Below, piece by piece: positions 9,552-18,632 of a stretch of 64,000 bases of DNA. A model generated the notes under the pieces. That model saw nothing but the letters and a program-made list of their open reading frames with translations. It did no database searches and was not told the DNA's origin. Source of the DNA: Gimesia benthica. Its GTDB lineage: Bacteria > Planctomycetota > Planctomycetia > Planctomycetales > Planctomycetaceae. The translations under genes and the position numbers were made by a program. The stretch spans positions 4,744,501 through 4,808,500 of the forward strand of contig NZ_CP043930.1 in the NCBI RefSeq assembly GCF_009720525.1. Reading direction: 5' to 3'. Position 1 is the first letter of the stretch, and each line of letters begins with the position of its first letter.

Positions 9552-10229
9552 CTAATGCTTCCTGGAGATGATTTCCACCGTTTCACCCGCTCTGGCAGCT
9601 TCCAGTATTTTGAATAACCGGTCGCGTTGAACCGAGCGGCCTTCCTGGGGAATCAGACAGGAGATACGCTGTTTCGTATCGGAATGAACTACACTCTCAA
9701 ACGCCTCCAGCGAGAGATCATCCTTTGACAACCATTGAATGGGCCGCTGTGGTACATAGGCGATGAGCCAGACAGGTTCATTTTCTTCGGACTTCTCGGA
9801 AAGCCTGATCGCATGCAGGCAGGTCAGGTAGTCGGAGGGAGCCGCATTATCCGCATCAAACCAGGCCAGACTGGGAGGCTTTCTGGTGCGGAGGTAGCTG
9901 GGGACCGAACGGTCAGATCCCGTTCCCTTGATTGTCTCCTGCCATTCCTCGAAGCTGTTCGCCAGCAACTCCCGCCAGCTGATATCCTGCTCCTGGGCAG
10001 CTTCAAAGACCGAACTCCCGTTAAGGTCTTGATAATTATCCTCTCCCAGAGCGACTTGTCCCAACTGGCATTTGACGGTCGAATTAAAAGCCGCCTGTTG
10101 TGCATCCCGCACTTGCTGGAACAGGAAAATCACACCGCAGACGAAGAGCAGGAACAAAGTCACTTTGAGGATTCGACGTCCTGGATGACTTTGCTTCCCG
10201 TCCATATCTCGCTCTCCTGTATCAGTCAC
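9552..10229 (-). CDS. Single-pass membrane protein, distant DUF1559-like
   Basis: 225 residues; basic cytoplasmic N-terminus, one membrane helix around 23-41, and an exported remainder. Directly after the helix the pattern QQVRDAQQAAFN...C..LGQVALGEDNYQD followed by SWRELL resembles the start of planctomycete DUF1559 pilin-like proteins (QQAREAARR..CKNNLKQ..LALHNYHD, then SWR..LLPYL). The type IV prepilin cleavage motif (GFTLIELL) is absent, so it is probably a degenerate or re-purposed member. This assignment is inference; otherwise function unknown. It lies 30 bp downstream of sthA and is likely co-transcribed with it. Confidence 0.75.
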   Translation of the reverse strand: MTDTGERDMDGKQSHPGRRILKVTLFLLFVCGVIFLFQQVRDAQQAAFNSTVKCQLGQVALGEDNYQDLNGSSVFEAAQEQDISWRELLANSFEEWQETIKGTGSDRSVPSYLRTRKPPSLAWFDADNAAPSDYLTCLHAIRLSEKSEENEPVWLIAYVPQRPIQWLSKDDLSLEAFESVVHSDTKQRISCLIPQEGRSVQRDRLFKILEAARAGETVEIISRKH

Positions 10230-10259
10230 GGAGATGCTTGTTACCGATTCCGACCAGTG

Positions 10260-11660
10260 TCAGAACAGGCGGTTATACCCATTCAATGCAGCTACACGAT
10301 ACGCTTCCGCCATCGTGGGGTAGTTGAAGGTCGTATTGATGAAATACAGCAGCGTATTAGCCTCACCGGGCTGTGACATGATGGCCTGGCCAATGTGAAT
10401 AATTTCCGAAGCATTCGGCCCAAAGCAGTGAATCCCCAGAATTTCCAGGGTCTCGCGATGGAACAGCAGCTTCAACATGCCGGTCGGACAGTTCATGATC
10501 TGGGCGCGTGCCAGGTGTTTGAACATCGAATGCCCGACTTCATAGGGGATTTTGGCTTCGGTCAGTTCCCGTTCGGTCTTACCCAGCGAGCTGATTTCCG
10601 GGCTGGTATAAATCCCGGTCGGAATATCTCGGATCAGAGCCCGCTCGCATTCACCGTTATCCAGATGGCTGGCGGCATACCTACCCTGCACATAAGCGGC
10701 ACTTGCCAGTGACGGATAACCGATAATATCTCCGACGGCGTAAATATGTGATTGCGTTGTCTGGAAGTCATCATTGACAGCAATCTGTCCACGGGAGTCA
10801 GGCTCGATCTCCAGGGTTTCCAGACCAAGGTGTTCCGAGTTCCCTGTACGTCCTGCTGCAAACAGCATGATGTCGGTTTTCAGTTTTTTTCCCGACTGCA
10901 GATTGATGATCACTCCGTCATCGGTTCCTTCTATCGATTCGTAATGCTCACAGTGACGCAGCAGTACCCCACTTTCACGCATGTGATAACTCAGGGCATC
11001 GCTGATTTCGTCATCCAGGAAGTCCAGCAGCGAGCTGCGTGTATTGACCAGGTTGACCTTCATCCCCATCGACCGCAGCATTGACGCATATTCGCAACCA
11101 ATCACCCCTGCTCCATAGACACTGATCGAGCGGGGGGTAAAATCGAGATCCAGGATTGTATCGCTGCAGAAAATATGGGGATGGCTGAAATCAATATCGT
11201 CAGGTCTGTAGGGGCGCGATCCGGTTGCGATCACGGCATAGTCGAACGAAATTTCTTCGGTCAGCCCATTAGGTGTTTCGATATGAATGTGGTGCGGGTC
11301 CAGGAACCGGGCCTCCCCCTCTACCAGGTCGACGCCATTCCGTTCATAAAACATCCGCCGCATGCCGACCTGCTTCTGAATCACAGAGGCAGCTGTTTTG
11401 CGTAGCTCAGGAAATTCCAGGTCAAAGACCATCCCGGCCCGTCCCATCTGCCGCATATAGCCGTTGATCTCAGACATCCGCAGAATGGAATACCGTAAGG
11501 CTTTACTGGGGATCGTTCCTTTGTGCGTGCAGTTCCCGCCGATCTCGACAAACTTTTCGATCGAGATCACCGATTTCCCCTGTTTAATGGCCTGCATCGC
11601 AGCCCCTTCTCCACCGGGGCCGGTACCAATCACTGCCACGTCATAATGTGCCTTAGGCAT
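10260..11660 (-). CDS. sthA: Soluble (Si-specific) NAD(P)+ transhydrogenase
   Basis: Flavoprotein that transfers hydride between NADPH and NAD+, balancing the two pools. 466 residues, normal for SthA. FAD-binding [10 protein letters not shown] near residue 12; [16 protein letters not shown] is the SthA signature in which the second redox Cys of the lipoamide-dehydrogenase family is replaced by Thr, so there is no active disulfide. The second nucleotide-binding motif is [16 protein letters not shown] contact in [13 protein letters not shown]-terminal dimerisation domain present. Cytoplasmic. Confidence 0.96.
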   Translation of the reverse strand: MPKAHYDVAVIGTGPGGEGAAMQAIKQGKSVISIEKFVEIGGNCTHKGTIPSKALRYSILRMSEINGYMRQMGRAGMVFDLEFPELRKTAASVIQKQVGMRRMFYERNGVDLVEGEARFLDPHHIHIETPNGLTEEISFDYAVIATGSRPYRPDDIDFSHPHIFCSDTILDLDFTPRSISVYGAGVIGCEYASMLRSMGMKVNLVNTRSSLLDFLDDEISDALSYHMRESGVLLRHCEHYESIEGTDDGVIINLQSGKKLKTDIMLFAAGRTGNSEHLGLETLEIEPDSRGQIAVNDDFQTTQSHIYAVGDIIGYPSLASAAYVQGRYAASHLDNGECERALIRDIPTGIYTSPEISSLGKTERELTEAKIPYEVGHSMFKHLARAQIMNCPTGMLKLLFHRETLEILGIHCFGPNASEIIHIGQAIMSQPGEANTLLYFINTTFNYPTMAEAYRVAALNGYNRLF

Positions 11661-11764
11661 CCCTGAATTATCCTTGACTGTTGATGACTGTTCGCTGAAA
11701 CGAGCATCCGGGTTTCAGCAGAAGTCGAAATGAAACGAATACTTACGGTCTCTCAGTTGTTAAC

Positions 11765-12334
11765 TTACCACCAATCCGGTTCGGCAAACAAGTCTCGCAC
11801 ACTCATCGCGAAGTTCGGTAAAGAGTCTCCCCCCGTGATTTTGCCATTGATGTCAATCACTTCGCTGCCGCTCGCAGTTCGATATTCCAGCACTTCCTTT
11901 TCCGGGGGATCGATGACCCAGATCAGCGGCACCCCCCAGTTGACATAGTCATCAACATGCGCTTTCATCCCCGAGCGGCGCGGGTTGGTCGAGGCAATTT
12001 CTATGATGGCATCCGGTCGACGCTCCGTCATCGCCTTGTCTGTCTCATCAAATTGACCACCACTGTTATAGATGCTCACCGCAGGAAACCGCACCGTATC
12101 AGGATCGCGTTTGACGACCAGTCCCAGTTCGAAAGTCGCGGACCCTTCCCGCCGCTCATGCAGGTAGCGGGAGAGTACCTTCGAGATATTGAGCACAATC
12201 GTACCGTGCTCGATATCAGGAGCATCCAGATTAATGATCTGCCCCTGGTCCAGTTCGGTCCAGCGTCCGGAATCGGGGAGCTCGATTCGGGCATCCATAA
12301 ATTGCTCAGCGGTATAAATCGCCGTATCGGACAT
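11765..12334 (-). CDS. Uma2-family (DUF820) putative endonuclease-fold protein
   Basis: 189 residues. Uma2 proteins have a PD-(D/E)XK nuclease-like fold and are highly amplified in planctomycetes and cyanobacteria; their biological role is unsettled. Visible family pattern: AEQFM at the N-terminus, LDQGQIINLDAP, RRPDAIIEIAST with the core Glu, MKAHVDDYVNWGVPLIWVIDP, and a final EVIDINGKITGGDSLPNFAMSVRDLF. Stands alone on the minus strand between sthA and the GNAT gene. No toxin/antitoxin partner seen. Confidence 0.88.
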   Translation of the reverse strand: MSDTAIYTAEQFMDARIELPDSGRWTELDQGQIINLDAPDIEHGTIVLNISKVLSRYLHERREGSATFELGLVVKRDPDTVRFPAVSIYNSGGQFDETDKAMTERRPDAIIEIASTNPRRSGMKAHVDDYVNWGVPLIWVIDPPEKEVLEYRTASGSEVIDINGKITGGDSLPNFAMSVRDLFAEPDWW

Positions 12335-12502
12335 TCAATATTTCCTGTCGGGCCGCATGGTTTTAGCGTCGAAAATGACTTGGAAAGTCAGTTTTTTCTA
12401 CTCACCTTTCAATTTTCACCGCTACATCATAGCATACACGGGCACTCGACGTCAGTCACGATTCACAGTTTCGCCAACCCCTCATGAGTTTGATCGAGAG
12501 AT

Positions 12503-12997
12503 ATGAAAATCCGTCCCTATCAGCCCACCGATCTGGACATACTGAAAGCAATCACCGTCGAAGCCTTTCAGGGAGTCTCCATTGATCAGGGAATCGAACA
12601 GAAATACGGTTTGATTCAGGGACACGACTGGAAATGGCGCAAAGCCGGACACGTGGCAGCGGACGCCGATCGGGAACCCACAGGAATTTTTGTCGCCGAA
12701 CTGGATGACAAAATCGTTGGCTACATTTCCACCTGGCATGATCCGGAAGCAGGCATCGGCTACATTCCCAACATGGCGTTTGTCCCGGAGTGCCGCGGAC
12801 AGGGCATGGGACGCAAGCTCCTCGAATACGCCCTGGCACACTTTCGAGAGCTGGGTCTCTCCCTCGCAAAAATTGAAACACTGGAACAGAACGCCGTAGG
12901 CAATCATCTCTATACTTCACTCGGTTTTCAGGAGGTCGCCAGGCAGATTCACTTTGTGGCTCCGCTTAATTCCTCCGATTCCCAGTCATCAGCCTGA
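12503..12997 (+). CDS. GNAT-family N-acetyltransferase
   Basis: 164 residues, single GNAT domain. The acetyl-CoA pyrophosphate-binding motif A is clear (MAFVPECRGQGMGRKLLEYAL, R/Q-x-x-G-x-G), followed by motif B (IETLEQNAVGNHLYTSLGFQEV). The N-terminal MKIRPYQPTDLDILKAI strand is typical of the RimI-like subgroup. Substrate unknown. It is 23 bp upstream of the rfbD-like gene, same strand, so probably co-transcribed. Confidence 0.92.
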   Translation: MKIRPYQPTDLDILKAITVEAFQGVSIDQGIEQKYGLIQGHDWKWRKAGHVAADADREPTGIFVAELDDKIVGYISTWHDPEAGIGYIPNMAFVPECRGQGMGRKLLEYALAHFRELGLSLAKIETLEQNAVGNHLYTSLGFQEVARQIHFVAPLNSSDSQSSA

Positions 12998-13020
12998 TTC
13001 AGCAAAGGACGCGATTCAAG

Positions 13021-13875
13021 ATGAAAATTACAGTCATTGGTTCACAGGGACAGCTGGGACAGGACCTCACTGCCCGTCTGGCGGGAGAAGGTCACGAGGT
13101 CTCCGGTTTGACTCATCAGCAGATTTCGATTGAAAATGCATCCAGTATCGCTGATGCCCTTACGCAGACGGCGCCCGAACTGGTGATCAACACCGCCGCC
13201 TATAACAAAGTGGATCTCGCGGAATCGGAACCGGAAGTCGCTTATGCAGTGAATGCACTCGGTCCCCGGAACCTGGCCCTCTACTGTCAGCAGCACCAGA
13301 TCGCCCTGATGCAGATCAGTTCCGATTATGTCTTCGGGCTGGATCTGTCACGGGAGCAGGGTTACCGGGAACAGGATGCCCCCGGCCCCGTCAGTGCCTA
13401 TGGTCTGAGTAAACTGGCAGGAGAGTATTTTGTCCGTGCACTCTGTCCTCAGCATTATGTCATTCGTACCTGTGGTCTGTATGGAAAAGCTGGCAAAACT
13501 GGAAATGGCAACTTTGTCGAAACCATGCTCAGGCTGGGACAGGAACGCGATTCCCTTTCGATCATTAACGATCAGTACTGCACACCCACCAGCACGCGCG
13601 ATCTGTCCGAAGCACTCGCCAGACTGATCGCGACTGAGCAGTACGGCTTATACCACGTGACCAACCGCGGACAGACGACCTGGTATGAACTGGCACGGAC
13701 CCTGTTCGAGATCGCCGGGATCGAAGTCGAAACGCAGCCCATCACCACCGAACAATATAACGCCGCAGCCGACCGCCCCCGATTTAGTGTCCTCGACTGC
13801 TCCCACCTCGAGCAGGTGACCCGGTTCGAGATTCCGGACTGGCAGACTGCGCTGGAGAATTACATTCGGTCTTAA
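13021..13875 (+). CDS. rfbD: dTDP-4-dehydrorhamnose reductase (RmlD/RfbD family)
   Basis: Short-chain dehydrogenase that reduces dTDP-4-dehydro-6-deoxy-L-mannose to dTDP-L-rhamnose with NAD(P)H. 284 residues. NAD motif GSQGQLGQDL (residues 7-16), NTAAYNKVDLAESEPE, SSDYVFG and catalytic YGLSK (Tyr-x-x-x-Lys). The other rml genes (rfbA, B, C) are not in this window, so the exact substrate is inferred from the family. Could instead act on another dTDP- or UDP-sugar. Confidence 0.92.
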   Translation: MKITVIGSQGQLGQDLTARLAGEGHEVSGLTHQQISIENASSIADALTQTAPELVINTAAYNKVDLAESEPEVAYAVNALGPRNLALYCQQHQIALMQISSDYVFGLDLSREQGYREQDAPGPVSAYGLSKLAGEYFVRALCPQHYVIRTCGLYGKAGKTGNGNFVETMLRLGQERDSLSIINDQYCTPTSTRDLSEALARLIATEQYGLYHVTNRGQTTWYELARTLFEIAGIEVETQPITTEQYNAAADRPRFSVLDCSHLEQVTRFEIPDWQTALENYIRS

Positions 13876-14189
13876 ACAGCAGGATGTGTAATTGTGATCA
13901 GTTTCAGAGTTGGCTTCCCTGCGCGAACCCGGGCTGTCCTGTGAGTGTCCAAACCGGTTCTCGCGATTATGGCTGGGATACCAGTTTCTCAGTTCAAGAT
14001 CCCCTGCTTTCGCATCTCCAGGGGGCCGAAACTATTGCAGCTGAGAATTTGGTTTGATACACTCCCTCTTCCCGCGATGTTAATTTACGGAAGTCTCTGC
14101 ATATTCAGAGCTTCAAACGTTGACATTCCACGGGAAAAACAGCATAAAGAGTGCTGAATCGGCTCTGTTTTCAGCAGCCGGTACAGTCA
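13876..14189. other. Intergenic region upstream of tRNA-Ser
   Basis: 314 bp with no supported protein gene. It contains the tRNA promoter (14120-14148). The rest shows no repeat, hairpin or ORF with recognisable features. Confidence 0.6.
14120..14148 (+). promoter_or_regulatory. Sigma70-type promoter for tRNA-Ser
   Basis: Perfect -35 TTGACA (14120-14125), 17-bp spacer, -10 CATAAA (14143-14148, 4/6). Predicted start near 14155, about 35 nt before the tRNA 5' end, a sensible leader length. Confidence 0.65.
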
Positions 14190-14278
14190 GGAGAGATGGC
14201 AGAGTGGCCGAATGCGCCGGTTTGCTAAACCGGTGAGCCGTGCAAACGGTTCCACGGGTTCGAATCCCGTTCTCTCCG
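14190..14278 (+). tRNA. tRNA-Ser(GCT)
   Basis: 89-nt class II tRNA. The acceptor stem GGAGAGA (14190-14196) pairs with TCTCTCC (14271-14277), discriminator G14278. Anticodon loop TTGCTAA with anticodon GCT at 14224-14226 (reads AGC/AGU). It has a long variable arm (around 14235-14252) and a TTCGAAT T-loop. CCA is not encoded. A terminator follows at 14290. Confidence 0.98.
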
Positions 14279-14289
14279 TATTCAAATCT

Positions 14290-14343
14290 ATGGTCGTTGT
14301 AAATACTTAGAAATAAGTGATTTGCGACGACCATTTTTTATTT
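14290..14343 (+). terminator. Strong rho-independent terminator after tRNA-Ser
   Basis: A 20-bp stem (14290-14309 with 14314-14334, one bulged G and a few G-U pairs) closed by a GAAA tetraloop, followed by TTTTTTATTT. The stem is long for a terminator. It lies 12 nt after the tRNA and 33 nt before the convergent batD stop; a T tract is present only in the plus direction. Confidence 0.92.
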
Positions 14344-14375
14344 GGTGACGGGCGCAGAATTGCCGCGATGTGCCT

Positions 14376-15623
14376 TCATTTCGGGTTCAGCGCCGGCAAC
14401 GCACTCTGTTTCTTCCGACCAGACTTTTTGTCCGTTCTCCGATTCGCGCGAAAGGCTGCCGCCAGTCTCGCTCCCTGCCAGCCTGCCGACTGATTCACAC
14501 CATACAACGTGCTCTGAAGTTCCTGCACCGCTGCTTTGAGTTCCGGGCTGATTGAAGCATCCGCTCCCCGGCAGTTCAACCAGATCTGCCAGGCTCTTTG
14601 AGTTGCATGAGGATCATTGGCCCGGCAACCGGCCAGCAGCTTTCGCGCGGCCACGCGCTCCGGTGAATTCCAGTGTTGTCCGATCCAGCGCAGGCCGTTC
14701 CTGATTCGTCTTCGTTGCCAGTACATAACAACCAGGCAAGTGCCGAGAACTGCCAACCTGATATAAATCGATTTCGGGGAAGCCTCTGCAGGAACATCTG
14801 TGACAGGAACGGCAGTCCCTTGCACTTCAAACGTCACCGCCGGCAGCGTCTGGGAGCCGAAGGCTTTCTTCTCCGGGTCCCACCACTGGTAGCGAATCGC
14901 CGGCAAGGTCCAGGTCCCCGCTTCCTGCAACTGATAGGTCAAGGTATCCACGCGCGTTCCGATGAAAGCACCACGCTCCGTCTTGTCACTCACCGTCGGC
15001 TGCCCCAGGTAGAGCCGCACCCCCGCAGGCACCGCTTCAGGGGGAGGCGCCAGTGCCATCCCGGTTACCTGGTCCGCCTCCTGGCTAATCGTCCGCTGAA
15101 ACACGGCTCCTTGCGCGGCACTCCCCGGTTGGGGATCCCAGCGTTCCTTAAGTTTGAATGAGCCGGTGGTGACCAGAAAGTCCTGGGCAGAATTGCCCGG
15201 CGGTCGCTCGATTTTCACCTGGGCTGCGGGCACCTGCGCACTCTGATCGTGCACCGGTCCGGTAAAACCATCTTTATGACTGAACCGCACTGTGGACTCC
15301 GGGATCGTCACCGTTCCACTCTGTTGCGAGAACAGAGCAAAGTCATGCGTCTGCACGAACCAGGTCTTGCCCTCTATCTCTTCGGAAGACACCACCGGGC
15401 TACCCGTTTTAATAATCACCACCCGCGGAATCTCAGGCAGGGAAAACACCGCCGCCCCGGAAAACGAACCCGGTGCCCGCAACTGCACCGTAAAGGGAAC
15501 CTGCTGCCCCACCCACCAGGTTTGCTCCTTGATCTGGATTGATGCCGGTTCCACTTCCGCAGCGACCAGTGTCCGCGTCAGTGAGTTCATCAGTAACAGC
15601 ATCAGAAACAAAGAGACTCTCAT
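14376..15623 (-). CDS. BatD-like exported protein
   Basis: 415 residues; signal peptide 1-22, beta-rich extracytoplasmic region with BatD-type motifs (IKEQTWWVGQQVPFTVQL; then FSQQSGTVTIPESTVRFS), one membrane helix near 290-308 followed by a basic cytoplasmic tail (WQRRRIRNGLRW) and a Lys/Arg-rich end. Shorter than classic BatD (usually over 500 residues). Last gene of the moxR-bat operon; its ATG overlaps the TPR gene stop by 4 bp. Bat proteins are linked to aerotolerance and MoxR-chaperone function in Bacteroides; the role in planctomycetes is not established. Confidence 0.82.
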   Translation of the reverse strand: MRVSLFLMLLLMNSLTRTLVAAEVEPASIQIKEQTWWVGQQVPFTVQLRAPGSFSGAAVFSLPEIPRVVIIKTGSPVVSSEEIEGKTWFVQTHDFALFSQQSGTVTIPESTVRFSHKDGFTGPVHDQSAQVPAAQVKIERPPGNSAQDFLVTTGSFKLKERWDPQPGSAAQGAVFQRTISQEADQVTGMALAPPPEAVPAGVRLYLGQPTVSDKTERGAFIGTRVDTLTYQLQEAGTWTLPAIRYQWWDPEKKAFGSQTLPAVTFEVQGTAVPVTDVPAEASPKSIYIRLAVLGTCLVVMYWQRRRIRNGLRWIGQHWNSPERVAARKLLAGCRANDPHATQRAWQIWLNCRGADASISPELKAAVQELQSTLYGVNQSAGWQGARLAAAFRANRRTDKKSGRKKQSALPALNPK

Positions 15624-16207
15624 TCCGCTGCTCCTTCCTGCTGCAGTGCAGACTGATATGCGAACTTGGAGCGGAGAAAGTCAGCTGGGTTCGTCTGCAC
15701 GCGTCGCAACCAGATCGCCTGAACGGCGTTATCCGACGCCGCCTGCTCCCCGGTAATTTGAGTATCCTGTCCCCCGCGTTCTTTATTAAGGTCGAACACC
15801 ACTTCGTCGGCACCTTCCTGCTGATCGCCGAGGTCGCCCCCTTGGGTTTCCCTCAGTTTCGCCCGGGCTTTTGCCAGCGCACGATTCTCCTCCGCCGCTT
15901 TCCAGTCCGGTCGCAGCTTCAACGCCCGTTCGTATTCCGCAATCGCCTGCTCATATTTCCCCAGCAGCATCCAGGCGTTCCCCACATTAAACCGCGCCTC
16001 GGGACTCGAACCCCGAGCAAAGGCCTGCGCCGCTTTTTCGAATTCTCCTGCCCGGTACCAGGCCGCCCCCTGCCAATCAGGATCCGTAAACACTTCTGCC
16101 GCCTGACGATATTGTTTGTCTCGAAACAGACGCTGCCCCCGCTGGTCCGGCGTCAGCCACCAGCCCGTCCACGATAAGGCAACGATCAACACCAGGGAGA
16201 CTCTCAT
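15620..16207 (-). CDS. TPR-repeat protein (BatC/BatE-like)
   Basis: 195 residues; hydrophobic N-terminal signal or anchor (5-18), then short tetratricopeptide repeats (around 25-115: QYRQAAEVF, EFEKAAQAFAR, KYEQAIAEYERALKLRPD). The C-terminal half is charged and Gln/Glu-rich. TPR genes sit between batB and batD in many bat loci and probably give a protein-interaction surface. Four-base overlaps on both sides show strong translational coupling. Confidence 0.85.
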   Translation of the reverse strand: MRVSLVLIVALSWTGWWLTPDQRGQRLFRDKQYRQAAEVFTDPDWQGAAWYRAGEFEKAAQAFARGSSPEARFNVGNAWMLLGKYEQAIAEYERALKLRPDWKAAEENRALAKARAKLRETQGGDLGDQQEGADEVVFDLNKERGGQDTQITGEQAASDNAVQAIWLRRVQTNPADFLRSKFAYQSALQQEGAAE

Positions 16208-17127
16208 TGGACCTCCCTGCCGTTGAACTGTTTCTCACGACGGAACCCGGCCGCCACAATCACCGCCAGGAAAGGCACCAGCCAGTATCCCATTTCCTCC
16301 CAACGCTGATCTTCACCTGCCACTCCCACCACTGACTTCCGCTCGGCCGCTTTCGCGATCGCGGTCACATCAGCATCGTCCGGCGTCAGTTCCACCAGGG
16401 AGGCCTGTACCGCTTCAGCCGCCCGTTGCAAAGAAGGATCATTGCGCAGTGCTAGAAACTGAATCGGAAACGCACCGTTTTTCTGTCCCGCTTTGACCAG
16501 TGATGCAGCATCGTCTGTCACGCTGTCTGCTATCACCAGCACCGTTCCGCCCGCATCGCCCCCCTTCAGGATCTCATCCGCTTTCTCCAATGCCAGATCG
16601 AGCCGATCTCCGGGCTCAGGCATGATACCCGAACTGATCTGCGCCGCCATCTCGGCCACAATCGACGTATCCCGTGTGGGAGGCAACACCAGATGCGCCG
16701 ACCCCGCGTAAGCAATCAGTCCCACCGGTTGTCCCTGGCGGATTCGAACCAGGTCGTCCACTTTCAATCGGGCCCGCTCAATTGCTGATGGCAGCGGATC
16801 CGGCTGATCCATGCTCTTGTCCGCTTTGAGCAGAATCATCAACGGCGCCGCATCGGCGGCAAATGGATTCGGTTTCTGTTTCCAGGTGGGCCCCGCTATC
16901 GCGATCACCGCCAGCAACCAACCGGCGAGTAACACCAGGGCCGAATAGTCCTGACGTGTCGAATTCCGCACGGTCATCGCCTGCAGCAGTTCAGGAGCGA
17001 TCTGTTCGCGCCAGCCCCGCAGTGGCGTCGTATGCCGACGCCAGAGCCACCACAGTCCACCAATCAGTGGCAGCAGCCACAACCAGCCCGGTCGAATGAA
17101 ATGCAACTGGCTGAAGGCCTCCATCAT
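16204..17127 (-). CDS. BatB-like von Willebrand factor A membrane protein, MIDAS degenerate
   Basis: 307 residues; N-terminal helix near 13-29, second helix about 62-80, VWA domain, C-terminal helix around 285-297. VWA domains normally bind a divalent ion through DxSxS. Here the aligned block is KADKSMD (101-107), where the sister protein just upstream has DLSSSMD, and the conserved Thr region reads PGDRLDLAL. The later VIADSVTD keeps an Asp. Metal binding is therefore doubtful. Its position between batA and the TPR gene supports the BatB call. Confidence 0.85.
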   Translation of the reverse strand: MMEAFSQLHFIRPGWLWLLPLIGGLWWLWRRHTTPLRGWREQIAPELLQAMTVRNSTRQDYSALVLLAGWLLAVIAIAGPTWKQKPNPFAADAAPLMILLKADKSMDQPDPLPSAIERARLKVDDLVRIRQGQPVGLIAYAGSAHLVLPPTRDTSIVAEMAAQISSGIMPEPGDRLDLALEKADEILKGGDAGGTVLVIADSVTDDAASLVKAGQKNGAFPIQFLALRNDPSLQRAAEAVQASLVELTPDDADVTAIAKAAERKSVVGVAGEDQRWEEMGYWLVPFLAVIVAAGFRREKQFNGREVQ

Positions 17128-18161
17128 GACACCACCTCCAGTTGACCGCTCGCCGGGTTCACCCGCACTTCCGCCGACGTCTGTTTCATAGAGGGCTCCC
17201 TGCGGGCACGTAAGACCACCAGCGTCTTCTCCAGTAGCGACAGGAACAGCGCCGCCATCAGAAAATAATAATACAGATCCCGCCGCGGTCGATGACTGAT
17301 CGTCTTCACTTCTCGTGTTTCGATCTGGTCCAGTTCCTGGTAAATCTGCTCCAGCTGCTTCCGGTCGCCGGCAAAGAAATAAGATCCGTGGGCCACCCGG
17401 GCCACCTCTTTCAATGTCTCGGTGTCCAGCTTGTCTTCACCGGCGGTCGTCGGATCCCCTATCGCCACGGTATGAATCCGGATCTCCCGCTGGGCAGCAA
17501 TCCGCGCAGCCTCGACAGGCGGAACCTGGCTTTTGGTATCGTTTCCATCCGTCAGCGCAATGATGGTTTTGGCGGGAACCTTACTCTCCTGAAACAGGTT
17601 CACCCCCAGCCCGATCGCATCACCAAAGGCAGTCTGCGGCCCCGCCATCCCCACCTGGCATTCATCGAGCAGTGTCCGCACCAGCGAAAGATCAGTCGAA
17701 AAGGGCGCCTGCAGATAGGGGGCGGAGCCAAACACCACCAGTCCCACCCGGTCCCCCTTCCTGCGAACCAGGAAATCACCGAGCACCTCTTTCACTGCTT
17801 CCAGCCGTGTGATCGCCTTACCGGCCGGGTTGACGAAATCCTTCTCGTCCATCGAACTCGACAGATCGACCAGCAGCAGCAGATCGCGGGTCGGCTCCTC
17901 TTTCACCACAGGCGGCTCGATCCATTGCGGACGTGCCAGTCCACACAGTACCAGCCCCCAGATCAGCGCCGGCACCAGCAGTTGGCGTGACTGCCTGACC
18001 GCAGTAGTCACGGGCGCCTGGTTCCGCATCACAGCCGTCAGTCGCTCCCCAAAGGGAACCCGCACCGCGACCCCACTCGATTCCCGGGCCGGGAGAAAAT
18101 ATCTCACCAGCCAGGGCACCGGCAGTAAAGCGAAGATCCAGGGATAAGCAAAGGCAAACAT
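17124..18161 (-). CDS. BatA-like von Willebrand factor A membrane protein
   Basis: 345 residues; N-terminal hydrophobic segments at about 5-22 and 60-75, VWA domain with intact MIDAS DLSSS (99-103), TIIALTDGNDT supplying the later Asp, and a C-terminal helix near 305-322 followed by a cytoplasmic tail. Family members are membrane partners of MoxR AAA+ ATPases. Overlaps batB by 4 bp and starts 3 bp after the DUF4381 gene stop. Confidence 0.9.
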   Translation of the reverse strand: MFAFAYPWIFALLPVPWLVRYFLPARESSGVAVRVPFGERLTAVMRNQAPVTTAVRQSRQLLVPALIWGLVLCGLARPQWIEPPVVKEEPTRDLLLLVDLSSSMDEKDFVNPAGKAITRLEAVKEVLGDFLVRRKGDRVGLVVFGSAPYLQAPFSTDLSLVRTLLDECQVGMAGPQTAFGDAIGLGVNLFQESKVPAKTIIALTDGNDTKSQVPPVEAARIAAQREIRIHTVAIGDPTTAGEDKLDTETLKEVARVAHGSYFFAGDRKQLEQIYQELDQIETREVKTISHRPRRDLYYYFLMAALFLSLLEKTLVVLRARREPSMKQTSAEVRVNPASGQLEVVS

Positions 18162-18164
18162 GTT

Positions 18165-18632
18165 TTATCTTGATTCCCTCTGCTGCAGTTCGGGAAATCG
18201 ATGTTGTTGAATCCAGCTGGCGGCGTACTGTTTCAGTCCCTCTATCTCACCCGGTGAACCATCGTAAACGCCCACCGTCAATTGCCAGGAAATCTGCTCG
18301 TCCATCGCGACAGGTGCGTGCGCCGCCAGCCACCCGGGCCAGGCGGCTCCGGTCTGCGCTGCGACTTCCGCGCGAGGAACCAGCATCAGCGCCGTGCGTC
18401 TTAACAGTTCCGATACTTCTAATATCGAATGTACCTGTTCCAGTTCCCGCAGTGCCTGACGACGATAGCGATTCGCCTCCCAGTGTCGCCAACCCCGGTA
18501 CGACAGATACAGCACCAGCCCTGCCAGTGCTGCTAGCACCACGTACCAGCCGGGCGCCGGTGGCCACCAGGGAATTGCATCCGGCAGCACAATGTCATGC
18601 ATCCGGTCCAGGCTGGTTGCGTCGTTTTTCAT
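18165..18632 (-). CDS. DUF4381 membrane protein of the moxR-bat operon
   Basis: 155 residues with one membrane helix (about 26-44). The segment MHDIVLPDAIPWWPPAPGWYVV is the DUF4381 hallmark, followed by a charged helical region (RGWRHWEANRYRRQALREL). DUF4381 proteins occur almost only between DUF58 and VWA genes in moxR loci. Function unknown. Overlaps the DUF58 gene by 4 bp. Confidence 0.88.
   Translation of the reverse strand: MKNDATSLDRMHDIVLPDAIPWWPPAPGWYVVLAALAGLVLYLSYRGWRHWEANRYRRQALRELEQVHSILEVSELLRRTALMLVPRAEVAAQTGAAWPGWLAAHAPVAMDEQISWQLTVGVYDGSPGEIEGLKQYAASWIQQHRFPELQQRESR

Noticed and set aside
14113..14334. Minus-strand ORF of 73 residues containing GENGIRTRGTV
   Set aside because: It is the familiar false translation of the antisense strand of a tRNA-Ser gene.
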